NCBI GenBank assembly: GCA_003168335.1
Contig: PMSM01000006.1
Location: forward strand, 62,001-126,000
Direction: 5' to 3'
Origin: Blastocatellia bacterium
GTDB lineage: Bacteria > Acidobacteriota > Blastocatellia > Pyrinomonadales > Pyrinomonadaceae
DNA length: 64,000 nt
In this document: piece after piece, positions 43,445-51,630 of the stretch
Layout: every line of letters begins with the position of its first letter
How positions within the stretch are numbered: position 1 is the first letter of the stretch
Position numbers and translations under genes: made by a program
Notes under the pieces: generated by a model
What the model saw: only the letters and a program-made list of their open reading frames with translations
What the model was told of the DNA's origin: nothing
Database searches by the model: none

Positions 43445-45478
43445 TTACCAAATCACGCAACGGTCTTTTTCCGGACGCACCATCCGATCGCCTTCCTTGC
43501 ATTGAAACGCGGCGGCGAACTGCGGCATGTTCATCAGCGGAGCACTGCCGCGAAACCTTCCCAGCGGGTGCGGGTCGACAATGACCAACTGGCGCTCGAG
43601 CTCGGGTCGTATGCTGCCCGCCCAAACGCGCGCGAAAGCGAGAAAGAACCTTTGCTCCGGCGTAAACCCGTCAATGTTGGCCGGGCGCGGTTTGCCTTCC
43701 ATGGATTTCTGGAAGGCCGCGTACGCGACCACCAGTCCGCCCAGGTCAGCGATAGATTCACCAACTACGAGTTTGCCATTCTCGTGCAGTCCGGGTTGCA
43801 CTTCGAATCCGTTGAATTGATCGATGACACATTGCGCGCGTTGCTGGAACGCTTTGAGGTCCGCGTCACTCCACCAGTTGGCAAGGTTTCCGGTGGGACC
43901 GAACTTTGCGCCCTGATCGTCAAATCCGTGGGTCATCTCGTGACCGATGACCGCGCCCATAGCGCCATAGTTGAGCGCATCGTCTGCCTCAGCATCAAAG
44001 AAAGGCGGTTGCAGGATGCCTGCGGGAAAAACGATCTCGTTGATCTGCGGGTTGTAATAAGCGTTGACTGTCGGCGGCGACATGCCCCACTCCATCCGGT
44101 CGACGGGCTTGCCGATCTTCCGCACGTCACGCAACTCGTTGAACTGGCCCACGCGGATTCTGTTGGCGACGTATGAAGAGCGGTCGATTGACAGCGTCGA
44201 ATAGTCTCGCCATTTGTCCGGGTAGCCAATCTTGTTGAGAAAGGCATCGAGCTTAATGACCGCCTGCTTGCGGGTGGCCTCTCCCATCCAACTCAGCGAA
44301 CCGATATCCGTCTTGAGCGCCGCCTCGAGATTGCGAACCATCGCCAGCGCGCGTGTCTTGGCGGCCGGCGGGAAAGCCTTCTTCACATAAACTTCGCCCA
44401 GCGCTTCACCCAGCGCGCGGTCGGTGCTGGCCACGCACCGTTTCCAGCGCGGCAAGTTCTCTTTTGAGCCCTGAAGGACGGTACCCTTGAAGTGAAAGTC
44501 CTCGTCAACAAATTTCGCGGCCAGAACAGAACCGAACGTGTTGACCAGGTTCCAGCGCAGATAAGTCTGCCAGTCGGGCAGCGGCGTCGCGGTCAGTTGG
44601 GCGTCCATCACCTTAAAGAAATCAGGCGTGGTGACGTTGACGTCGGCCTTCTGCGCGAGGCCGATGCGTTGAAAGTAAGCCTCCCAGTCAAACGTGGGAG
44701 CGATGTCGTGAATCTGAGCTATCGACATGCGGTGGTAAAGCTTTTCGACGTCCCTTAGTTCCACCCGGGTCTTCGAAGCCTCGGCGAGTTTCGTTTCGAG
44801 CGTCATGACGGTTCGCGCTTCCGTCGCGGCCATCGCCGCATCGTCGCCCATCAGCTCAAACATCTTCGCGACATGCTTCAGATATTCATCGCGAATCGAC
44901 TTCGACCGATCATCCGAATTGGTGTAATAGTCCCGATCCGGCAAACCAAGTCCACCCTGGCCAAGAACGGCCGTAACTTCGGCGCTGTCTTTGAAATCCT
45001 GAATTGAGCCGGAACCGAACAACACGCCGAAACCGATCGAGTGCAGATGGCCAATCTCTTCCTGCAAAGTTCCCTGGTTGTTGATCCGTGCCACGCGTTC
45101 GAGCTCCGGCTGCAAAGGCTTGAGGCCGTCCGCCTCGGCCCTCGCCTCGTCCATGCAAGTCGCGTAATAGTCGCCGACCCGCTGCTCGTTGCTGCCCTTG
45201 TGCGCGCCGGCGTTCTTGGCCGTGGCCTCTAGAATGTCGTGCAACACGTCGCGGTTCTTCTCATTCAGAACATTCCCGATGCCCCAGGCGGGAAAGGCCG
45301 CCGGGATGGGATTGGCCTTGAGCCAGCCACCGTTGGCGTACTGGTAAAAGTCGGTACATGCGGCCGTACTCGCGTCCATGCCCGAAACATCGAAGTGCGA
45401 AGACTGGCCAAAGGTCGCCGCCACGCTGAACACCATGACCAGCGCGCAGGCTACAAAAGCTTTAAGCGAATTGCTCAT
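43445..45478 (-). CDS. M13 family neprilysin-like metallopeptidase
   Basis: 677 residues from the ATG at 45478: AGGAG lies before it and the protein opens with a signal peptide (MSNSLKAFVACALVMVF, cut near ATFGQ). The zinc motif HEMTH is near 512-516 (VIGHEMTHGFDDQG), and GESIADLGG with the third ligand Glu is near 573. The C-terminus CVIW is the typical CxxW end of the M13 family. All catalytic features are present. It should degrade small peptides in the periplasm or outside the cell. Confidence 0.93.
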   Translation of the reverse strand: MSNSLKAFVACALVMVFSVAATFGQSSHFDVSGMDASTAACTDFYQYANGGWLKANPIPAAFPAWGIGNVLNEKNRDVLHDILEATAKNAGAHKGSNEQRVGDYYATCMDEARAEADGLKPLQPELERVARINNQGTLQEEIGHLHSIGFGVLFGSGSIQDFKDSAEVTAVLGQGGLGLPDRDYYTNSDDRSKSIRDEYLKHVAKMFELMGDDAAMAATEARTVMTLETKLAEASKTRVELRDVEKLYHRMSIAQIHDIAPTFDWEAYFQRIGLAQKADVNVTTPDFFKVMDAQLTATPLPDWQTYLRWNLVNTFGSVLAAKFVDEDFHFKGTVLQGSKENLPRWKRCVASTDRALGEALGEVYVKKAFPPAAKTRALAMVRNLEAALKTDIGSLSWMGEATRKQAVIKLDAFLNKIGYPDKWRDYSTLSIDRSSYVANRIRVGQFNELRDVRKIGKPVDRMEWGMSPPTVNAYYNPQINEIVFPAGILQPPFFDAEADDALNYGAMGAVIGHEMTHGFDDQGAKFGPTGNLANWWSDADLKAFQQRAQCVIDQFNGFEVQPGLHENGKLVVGESIADLGGLVVAYAAFQKSMEGKPRPANIDGFTPEQRFFLAFARVWAGSIRPELERQLVIVDPHPLGRFRGSAPLMNMPQFAAAFQCKEGDRMVRPEKDRCVIW

Positions 45479-45813
45479 TCGACTCTCCTGATTTGAATTT
45501 GAATTAGCTTTGTTCGTAACGGACCGAAACCGAAGATGCACTATTACGCGAGTTATTACGCCGGGAAAAGAAATTAGTTTCTCTTGCAACTGGTAGTTCG
45601 TTGACGGCCCTGGGGATTTGAGATAGAAAGCCCGCGCATTCTGCACCTGCAGCTGTCAACCCAGCCTGCGCAGCAGGGGACAGAGTAAAGCCCCTGGCGC
45701 GGCTCGGTGAGCCTGGGGATGTGTCGATCAAATACTGACGAGCCTGCGACAGCCTTGTTAACTCATTACCACTCTTGACGCCTTTCGCACAGCTCGCTAC
45801 CGTTTGACCCTCC
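45479..45813. other. Divergent intergenic region
   Basis: About 335 bases between the M13 and FAD monooxygenase genes. I see CCAGCCTGCGCAGCAGGGG and GCTCGGTGAGCC-type short palindromes and AT-rich stretches that may hold two promoters, but no motif I can defend. Confidence 0.4.
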
Positions 45814-47046
45814 GTGCCTTTAAATAACCCGACAAGAATGACTACGCGCTGTTGCATCGCCGGTGGTGGGCCGGCGGGAATGATGCTGGGGTATCTTTTG
45901 GCGCGCGCGGGCGTCGAAGTCATCGTGCTTGAGAAGCACGCCGATTTCTTGCGCGACTTTCGCGGCGATACTATTCATCCCTCGACGCTGGAGTTGATGC
46001 ACGAGCTGGGTCTCCTCGAAGACTTTCTCAAGCGGCCGCATACCGAGATCTCGCAGATGGTGGGACAGATCGGCGATGAGACCATCCCACTCGCTGACTT
46101 CTCTCACCTGCCGACGAAATGTAAATTCATCGCGTTCATGCCGCAATGGGACTTTCTGAATTTCATCGCTGAACACGCGGGGCTCTATCCCACTTTCAAG
46201 CTAAAGATGCAGGCAGAAGTAACTGATTTGATCGAAGCAGGAAACAGCGTCGTCGGCGTGAGAGCCAAAACGCCGGCCGGAGATGTGGAAATCCGCGCTG
46301 ACCTTGTCGTCGGCGCTGATGGCCGCCATTCAATCGTGCGCGAACGTGCCGGCTTGGAAGTCGAAAGCCTCGGAGCGCCAATCGATGTGCTCTGGTTCCG
46401 CCTCTCGCGCAAGTCGGACGATCCCGGGCAGGCCCTGGGCCGATTCGTCGCCGGCAAAATCATGGTGATGCTCAATCGCGATACCTACTGGCAATGCGGC
46501 TTTGTGATTGCCAAAGGCGCATTCGATGAGATCAAACGTCGCGGTCTGGATTCTTTCCGACACGACATAGTCAGTATTGCTCCGTTCCTTCGCGTCCGCG
46601 TCGGCGAGTTGCAGGATTGGGAGCCGGTAAAGCTCTTAACTGTCGCGGTGGATCGTCTGCGCCAGTGGTATCGATCCGGACTCTTGTGCATCGGCGACTC
46701 AGCCCACGCGATGTCGCCGGTGGGCGGCGTGGGGATCAATCTCGCGATTCAGGATGCAGTTGCCGCGGCGAATATTCTCGCGCGACCCTTGTCAGCAGGA
46801 TGGGTTTCGCTTAGTCACTTGCAGAAGGTCCAATGGCGGCGTGAGTGGCCGACGCGCCTGACGCAATGGGCGCAGGTCCAGGTGCAGCAGCGTGTGTTGG
46901 GCCGCGTGCTCGGCAACGCTCAGCAGGTACCAGCGCCTTCGCTGCTGCGACTCTTCAAAAGGTTTCCTGTCTTGCAACGAATACCAGCGCGGCTGATTGG
47001 CATTGGCGTGCGGCCGGAACATGTGCAGACGCCTGAAGTCCTTTAG
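45814..47046 (+). CDS. FAD-dependent monooxygenase, PHBH-type
   Basis: 410 residues. FAD binding GGGPAGMMLG at 17-26, the family's DG motif VVGADGRHSIVR near 167 and the GD motif CIGDSAHAMSPVGGVGIN near 292 fit group A flavoprotein monooxygenases such as p-hydroxybenzoate hydroxylase. It uses NAD(P)H and oxygen to hydroxylate an aromatic ring. The C-terminal 60 residues are basic. An ATG at 45838 would remove 8 residues and begins directly before the flavin motif. The substrate is unknown and no ring-cleavage genes lie beside it. Confidence 0.86.
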   Translation: MPLNNPTRMTTRCCIAGGGPAGMMLGYLLARAGVEVIVLEKHADFLRDFRGDTIHPSTLELMHELGLLEDFLKRPHTEISQMVGQIGDETIPLADFSHLPTKCKFIAFMPQWDFLNFIAEHAGLYPTFKLKMQAEVTDLIEAGNSVVGVRAKTPAGDVEIRADLVVGADGRHSIVRERAGLEVESLGAPIDVLWFRLSRKSDDPGQALGRFVAGKIMVMLNRDTYWQCGFVIAKGAFDEIKRRGLDSFRHDIVSIAPFLRVRVGELQDWEPVKLLTVAVDRLRQWYRSGLLCIGDSAHAMSPVGGVGINLAIQDAVAAANILARPLSAGWVSLSHLQKVQWRREWPTRLTQWAQVQVQQRVLGRVLGNAQQVPAPSLLRLFKRFPVLQRIPARLIGIGVRPEHVQTPEVL

Positions 47047-47087
47047 CGACTGGGTGACCAGCCATGCTGATTATTTGGTCTGCGTTC

Positions 47088-47435
47088 TTAGTCCGACGAG
47101 AGGCGAGAATATTGAGGCTGGAAGTCCTTTAACAATTTCTTTGCCTGGTCGAACTGATCTGTATTAACCATAACCCTGACAGGCTGTGGTGAGAAAGTAA
47201 GGGTGTTGAACTCTTCATTCTGCATGAAATATATGATCTTCTCACTGTCCAAAATGGATTCTATGAAGGCAATATCGGCCAGATTGTAAGTGGAGAGCAG
47301 TTCCTGGTATTGGACGTAATCGACGGACTTGGGTTCCGCCGGCAATGGGGCCAGCTCAGGGATCAATTCAACCTGGCAATCTGCACATTCGGTAAACCCT
47401 TTTCTATACTCAGAGCGACACTTTGGACAAAACAT
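47088..47435 (-). CDS. Zinc-ribbon/DUF2007-like small protein
   Basis: 115 residues from the ATG at 47435, because AGGAGGG lies before it. Cys3, Cys6, Cys17 and Cys20 (FCPKC and CADC) make a zinc ribbon. The rest (LADIAFIESILDSEKIIYFMQNEEFN to VRVMVNTDQFDQAKKLLKDF) resembles DUF2007, a small signalling-like domain whose role is unsettled. Cytoplasmic. Downstream is only the convergent monooxygenase gene. Confidence 0.75.
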   Translation of the reverse strand: MFCPKCRSEYRKGFTECADCQVELIPELAPLPAEPKSVDYVQYQELLSTYNLADIAFIESILDSEKIIYFMQNEEFNTLTFSPQPVRVMVNTDQFDQAKKLLKDFQPQYSRLSSD

Positions 47436-47639
47436 AAACCCTCCTGCGTCTTCCAGGATACCGGTGAGAATTACCAGAGGGACTTGAAAAGAACGAATCG
47501 GGCTTATATCACCGCCTCGGCCAAAACGCAATAAGTTCAAGTAAGGTCAGAAGTAAACCGCTCAACGCTGAAACTGCATCAGGACCAGTCGTCCTGGTAG
47601 TGGGTAAGTTTGAAAAAAGTGGCCCGGGTTTCCCGCGAT

Positions 47640-47779
47640 GCCTTCCGAAAAGACTCTAAAATTCTAATGGGGCTATGCCCATTTCGGGGCGCAGCCCCAT
47701 CTTCGAGAACGTTGACACGGAAAGGCAAAGCCTTTCCGCACATCAGACGGCATAGCCGCATCCGAATTTTTAGTTGATC
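47640..47779. repeat. Palindromic repeat, GTGCGGAAAG type, after alaS
   Basis: GGAAAGGCAAAGCCTTTCC and ATGGGGCTATGCCCAT-like stems, ending next to the stop codon of the C-terminal alaS half. Also CAGACGGCATAGCCGC, repeated at 54840-54860. It may work as a terminator. Confidence 0.6.
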
Positions 47780-49855
47780 CTACGACGCGAGCATCCGCTC
47801 AATCACGCCATAACTTGCTTCGAGAGCTTCCGCTAGTTTTTCTGGTTGGTTGCCGCCACCTTCGGCCATGTCGGCTTTGCCGCCACCTTTGCCGCCAATG
47901 ATCGGCGCGAGTTCTTTGATGACCAGCCCGGCCGGAACTTTCCTGGTGAGATCGTCGGACGTGCGCACGATCAGAGAAGCTTTGCCCTCATTGCTGCGAC
48001 CGATCACGACCACCCCTGATTTGATTCGCGCCAGCAGCGTGTCGGAAAGCTGACGCATGCCGGCAGAATCGAGCCCGCTGGCTTCGCGCGTCAACACGCG
48101 CACGCCGGCAACCTCGCGCGCATCATCGCCGTTCGATGCCGCGCTGCCAGACGCGCCGGTGGCGATCTTCAATTTTAGTTCGTCAGCTTCGCGCCGCGCC
48201 TTTTTCAATTCGTCTTGCAGCTTGCCGATCATTGCCGGCAATTCAGCGCGAGACGTTCTTAAGTTCGTCGTGACCTGAGAGATGATCTCTTCATCTTCGC
48301 GAAAGCGTTCGTAAGCGTCCACGCCGGTGACGGCGCGAATGCGCCGCACGCCGGAAGCGATCGATTCATCGCTGGTGATCTTGAAGACCCCGATGTCGCC
48401 GGTGGCGCGCACGTGCGTGCCGCCGCACAGTTCTTTTGAAAAGATTCCTTCGGCGCCTTTGATCGAAAGCACGCGTACCTTCTCGCCGTACTTCTCGCCA
48501 AACAGGGCCATCGCGCCCGAACGCATTGCTTCTTCAATCGCCAGCTCGTCAGTCTGCACGGGCTCGTTACGCAGAATGTGATAGTTGACCAGGCGTTCAA
48601 TTTCTTCGATCTCGGCGCCGGTAAGCGGTTGATAATGGTTGAAATCAAAACGCAGATAATTAGGCGCAACGACAGAGCCCGCTTGTTTGACGTGCGTCCC
48701 CAAAACTTCACGCAGCGCCGCATGCATCAAGTGTGTCGCCGTGTGATTGCGCCGCGTCGCATCGCGCTTTTCGACATCGACTTCAGCCGTGACCGTGTCG
48801 CCGACTTTCAAAGTTCCCTTTTCGACTTTGACCTTGTGCACGATCAGACCCTGGGCCGGTGAGTGTGTATCTTCAACTGTCGCGAATAATGTGGCACGCG
48901 CATCCTGCGCGTGATTCACAGGCGGGACGCCCATGCCACTTTCGCCACTGCCCGGCGCATTGAGGTCAGTACCGGGAGCGATAGCGACCGGGTTGATAAG
49001 TCGACCAACATCTCCGACCTGTCCACCACTCTCGGCATAGAACGGAGTTTCATTAAGGACAATCTCACCTTCCTCGCCATCCACTAACGATTCAACCTTT
49101 TTCGCTCCACTAACGATTTTGACTACTCGGGCGTTTTCGACCAGAGTCGTTTCATAACCTCGAAACTTGGAATGGTTTTGGATGATGTTGACGGCTGCTA
49201 CGTCGATTTCCGCAGTTGGATCGTCGAAATCTTGAACTGTACGCTCACTACCATCTTTCAAAACGAGGTCCCATATTGCGGAATCAGATATCCCGTAAAT
49301 CTTTTTTGTTTGTTTCAGAATATCGCCGACCTTCGATTGAATCTCTTTCAGCGCGGCATCAAATTGCTTGTTAAAGTCGTCCTCATCCAAAGGAAAACCA
49401 TGCTCTTCAAGAACCACGCGAATCAGATCCCGCGGTGTACCGAAGGTATCGTACAAGCGGGCGAGAGCGGCATAGCCGGGCGTTTGACTAGACTTAGTCT
49501 GGGCAAAAAGCTCATCCAGCTTCTGCAGCCCAACCGTCATCGTCGCTCCAAAACGCTCTTCTTCCAACTTCACCATCTTCTCGACGAATTCACGCGATGC
49601 CTCGAGTTCCGGATAAGCCTCGCCCATCTGATCGACGACGAAGTTCGTCACCTTGTAGAAGAACGCATCTTCCAGTCCCAGAGCGTGGCGCCCCTGATAA
49701 ATCGCCCGCCGCATAATCTTCCGCAGCACATAATTCCGGCCTTCATTACCGGGCAGAATTCCATCAGCGATCGAGAACGCCGTCGCGCGCGCGTGATCGG
49801 CAATCACGCGGCAGGCGAATTTTTTCTGCTCGTCAAAGGTATCGTAAGTGCTCAT
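47780..49855 (-). CDS. alaS: Alanyl-tRNA synthetase, C-terminal half (split gene)
   Basis: 691 residues. It begins MSTYDTFDEQKKFACRVIADHARATAFSIADG, which in normal AlaRS follows directly after the catalytic domain. It carries the tRNA-recognition helices, the editing domain with HTATH (His371, His375) and CGGTH (Cys477, His481), and the C-terminal GGGGKAD glycine-rich domain, all intact. The ATG at 49855 follows the small ORF stop by 24 bases, with no strong ribosome site. A segment near 302-324 (GMGVPPVNHAQDARAT) is encoded by a repeat (48891-48939) lying between two editing-domain strands. The N-terminal half is a separate gene 600 bases upstream. In Nanoarchaeum equitans AlaRS is also two chains. 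Inferred: a second subunit that joins the first. Confidence 0.9.
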   Translation of the reverse strand: MSTYDTFDEQKKFACRVIADHARATAFSIADGILPGNEGRNYVLRKIMRRAIYQGRHALGLEDAFFYKVTNFVVDQMGEAYPELEASREFVEKMVKLEEERFGATMTVGLQKLDELFAQTKSSQTPGYAALARLYDTFGTPRDLIRVVLEEHGFPLDEDDFNKQFDAALKEIQSKVGDILKQTKKIYGISDSAIWDLVLKDGSERTVQDFDDPTAEIDVAAVNIIQNHSKFRGYETTLVENARVVKIVSGAKKVESLVDGEEGEIVLNETPFYAESGGQVGDVGRLINPVAIAPGTDLNAPGSGESGMGVPPVNHAQDARATLFATVEDTHSPAQGLIVHKVKVEKGTLKVGDTVTAEVDVEKRDATRRNHTATHLMHAALREVLGTHVKQAGSVVAPNYLRFDFNHYQPLTGAEIEEIERLVNYHILRNEPVQTDELAIEEAMRSGAMALFGEKYGEKVRVLSIKGAEGIFSKELCGGTHVRATGDIGVFKITSDESIASGVRRIRAVTGVDAYERFREDEEIISQVTTNLRTSRAELPAMIGKLQDELKKARREADELKLKIATGASGSAASNGDDAREVAGVRVLTREASGLDSAGMRQLSDTLLARIKSGVVVIGRSNEGKASLIVRTSDDLTRKVPAGLVIKELAPIIGGKGGGKADMAEGGGNQPEKLAEALEASYGVIERMLAS
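48891..48939. repeat. GTGGCA/TGCCAC repeat in frame in alaS
   Basis: GTGGCACGCGCATCCTGCGC at one end and CCATGCCAC at the other, with CGCGCATCCTGCGCG as inner stem. The protein read from it (GMGVPPVNHAQDARAT) looks like repeat-coded text that I know from other environmental genomes. The frame stays open through it. Confidence 0.75.
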
Positions 49856-49879
49856 AACTGCTAACCCGTAAGAACAGCA

Positions 49880-49993
49880 TCAGGACGCCGGGCGCTTCTT
49901 CGCCCGCGGTCGCCTCGCCCGCATCAGCTTAACGCTCAACGCCCAAAGCTGATCGAGCAGCTGCAGACGTTGCGTCACCGCCTGGGGGGACAT
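49880..49993 (-). CDS. 37-residue basic protein, alaS cassette
   Basis: Reads MSPQAVTQRLQLLDQLWALS then VKLMRARRPRAKKRPAS. Its ATG is one base after the nucleotidyltransferase TGA (TGATATG), and its TGA is 24 bases before the C-terminal alaS half. The N-terminal half is a Leu- and Gln-rich amphipathic helix, the C-terminus is a run of Arg and Lys. The tight coupling on both sides suggests translation. It might be a small partner or antitoxin of the nucleotidyltransferase, but no family is recognised; it may also be non-functional read-through. Confidence 0.55.
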   Translation of the reverse strand: MSPQAVTQRLQLLDQLWALSVKLMRARRPRAKKRPAS

Positions 49994-49994
49994 A

Positions 49995-50453
49995 TCAACT
50001 TTCACTTTCGAGCCTCTCGATGTCAGCCAGGTCCTGCAACCGTCCGCTGAGTCTTTTCAAATGAATCAAACCCTCGCGCGACACCGTAGAAATAGCGCCG
50101 TGTTCCCATTCTACCGTTTCCCGGTCCCGCCAAATCTGTTGCGTTGACTCTGTCACCAACAAAAACTCTATGGTGAAGAGTATTCTCGTTTCGGCATCGA
50201 GCTTCGAAATGCGCCTGATTTCAATTGCCCCATCGTGAAAATGCAAAGGCCGCCCCTCGACGTGGTAGCCCAAATTCATCGCAATCTTCCAGGCCTCGGC
50301 CAGATCGTCTGCCAAAACCATCACATCAATATCCATCGTAGCGCGTGGGCAACCGTGAATCGTCATTGCCCAACCGCCGCACACGGCATAGGCAAGTTGG
50401 CGCTGGTTGAGCGCCGCGACAAATTCGGTAAACTCTTGCAGGAGTGTCGCCAT
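49995..50453 (-). CDS. Nucleotidyltransferase-fold protein inside split alaS
   Basis: 152 residues from the ATG at 50453, 4 bases after the stop of the N-terminal alaS half. The signature of the polymerase-beta-like fold is clear: GGWAMTIHG then ATMDIDVMV with Asp41 and Asp43 of the metal site. This fits the DUF6036/AbiEii/MNT-like groups. Relatives include toxins (for example MenT-type enzymes that add nucleotides to tRNA ends) and housekeeping proteins, so a link with AlaRS and tRNA is interesting but only inferred. The C-terminus (HLKRLSGRLQDLADIERL) matches the helix that follows the fold in DUF6036-like proteins. Confidence 0.82.
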   Translation of the reverse strand: MATLLQEFTEFVAALNQRQLAYAVCGGWAMTIHGCPRATMDIDVMVLADDLAEAWKIAMNLGYHVEGRPLHFHDGAIEIRRISKLDAETRILFTIEFLLVTESTQQIWRDRETVEWEHGAISTVSREGLIHLKRLSGRLQDLADIERLESES

Positions 50454-50457
50454 TGAA

Positions 50458-51288
50458 CTACTTCCCGACCGCCAACTCTGCCGCAAAATCTATGATGGGC
50501 TTCAGCAGGTCCGTTTCGTAGTTCGACTTCACGCCTTGCATGATCACCGCGGTGCGTTCCAGTCCCAGGCCCGTATCCACCGAGGGTTTGGGCAGCGGCT
50601 CGAGCTTGTACTTGCCCGGTTCAATCTCAATCCGGTTGTATTGCATGAAGACCAGATTCCAGATCTCCATCGTCGTGTCTCCTGGCCCATTGACCAGGTC
50701 GACGCGATTCTTTGTGGGGTCCTGCGGGTCGTCGCCGAGATAGTAATGAATCTCGCTGCACGGCCCGCATGGCCCGGTCTCACCCATCTGCCAGAAATTA
50801 TCCTTGCCGCTAAAACGCAGAATTCTTTCGCGTGGGGCGCCCACCTGCGCCCAGAACCTTTCCGCATCCTCATCCGGCCCAACCTGGTCGTCGCCTTCAA
50901 AGACCGTGAACCAGAGACGTCTCGAATCCATCTTTAGTTCATTCACCAGAAAGTCCCAGGCGAATTTGATCGCGTCTTCCTTGAAGTAGTCACCGAAGGA
51001 AAAATTCCCGAGCATCTCGAAAAATGTCTGATGCCGCGCGGTCTTGCCGACTTCGTCGAGGTCGTTGTGTTTGCCGCCCGCGCGCAGGCATTTTTGCGAC
51101 GAACAAGCGCGCCCGTACTCGCGCTTCTCGATTCCGAGAAATACGTCTTTGAACTGATTCATGCCCGCGTTAGTGAACAGCAAAGTCGGATCGTTTGCGG
51201 GCAGCAGAGGACTGGAGCGCACACGAGTATGCCCGTGGCGCTCGAAGTACTGCAAAAACTTTTCGCGAATCTCGTTACCGGTTAGCAT
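50458..51288 (-). CDS. alaS: Alanyl-tRNA synthetase, N-terminal half (split gene)
   Basis: 276 residues from the ATG at 51288 ([20 protein letters not shown]); a GTG at 51306 is possible. It carries class II motifs: [46 protein letters not shown] (motif 2 region), and [14 protein letters not shown] (motif 3). The ATP and alanine sites are thus present. It stops with TAG right after AELAVGK, where normal AlaRS runs on into the tRNA-binding part encoded at 49855-47780. No frameshift or base loss is seen. Both halves and the insert face the same way, so one transcript may yield all four proteins. Alternative: pseudogene with the real alaS elsewhere. Confidence 0.9.
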   Translation of the reverse strand: MLTGNEIREKFLQYFERHGHTRVRSSPLLPANDPTLLFTNAGMNQFKDVFLGIEKREYGRACSSQKCLRAGGKHNDLDEVGKTARHQTFFEMLGNFSFGDYFKEDAIKFAWDFLVNELKMDSRRLWFTVFEGDDQVGPDEDAERFWAQVGAPRERILRFSGKDNFWQMGETGPCGPCSEIHYYLGDDPQDPTKNRVDLVNGPGDTTMEIWNLVFMQYNRIEIEPGKYKLEPLPKPSVDTGLGLERTAVIMQGVKSNYETDLLKPIIDFAAELAVGK

Positions 51289-51306
51289 CGTCGAAAAGTT
51301 TAGCAC

Positions 51307-51630
51307 GCGCGAATCGATGCGCGAAGTTTGAGTGATTAGGCGTTGCGCTTAGTTCTTCTTATTCGCCCCACTCAACGAGCCATCGAAAGATGGCGGCAGA
51401 GTATAGCCCCGGGCGTAAGCCCGGGGATCCGAGTCTTTCCAAACTTTCAGAGCCCGCTTTAGCAGGCGACAGCCTGATAAGATTCTGCCGCCCGCTAAAG
51501 CGGGCTCATGATTCTCTTGGCGAACATTACCCAGGGTTCCGCTCGCTTCGCTCACTCCACCCTGGGCTAAATTCTGCCGCCGCTCCGCGGCTCATTGAGT
51601 TTCAAGTCGATCTTGAGTTATTGATCAACA
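51307..51630. repeat. Palindromic repeats between alaS and a lipoprotein gene
   Basis: CCCCGGGCGTAAGCCCGGGG, AGCCCGCTTTAGCAGGC and CCCGCTAAAGCGGGCT, ACCCAGGGTTCCGCTCGCTT with CCACCCTGGGCT, and GCCGCTCCGCGGC. A possible terminator or divergent regulatory region for alaS. No gene. Confidence 0.6.

Noticed and set aside
49856-50457. Intein in alaS
   Set aside because: The insert has its own stops and starts, no splicing motifs, and contains a nucleotidyltransferase; the alaS frame is not continuous through it.
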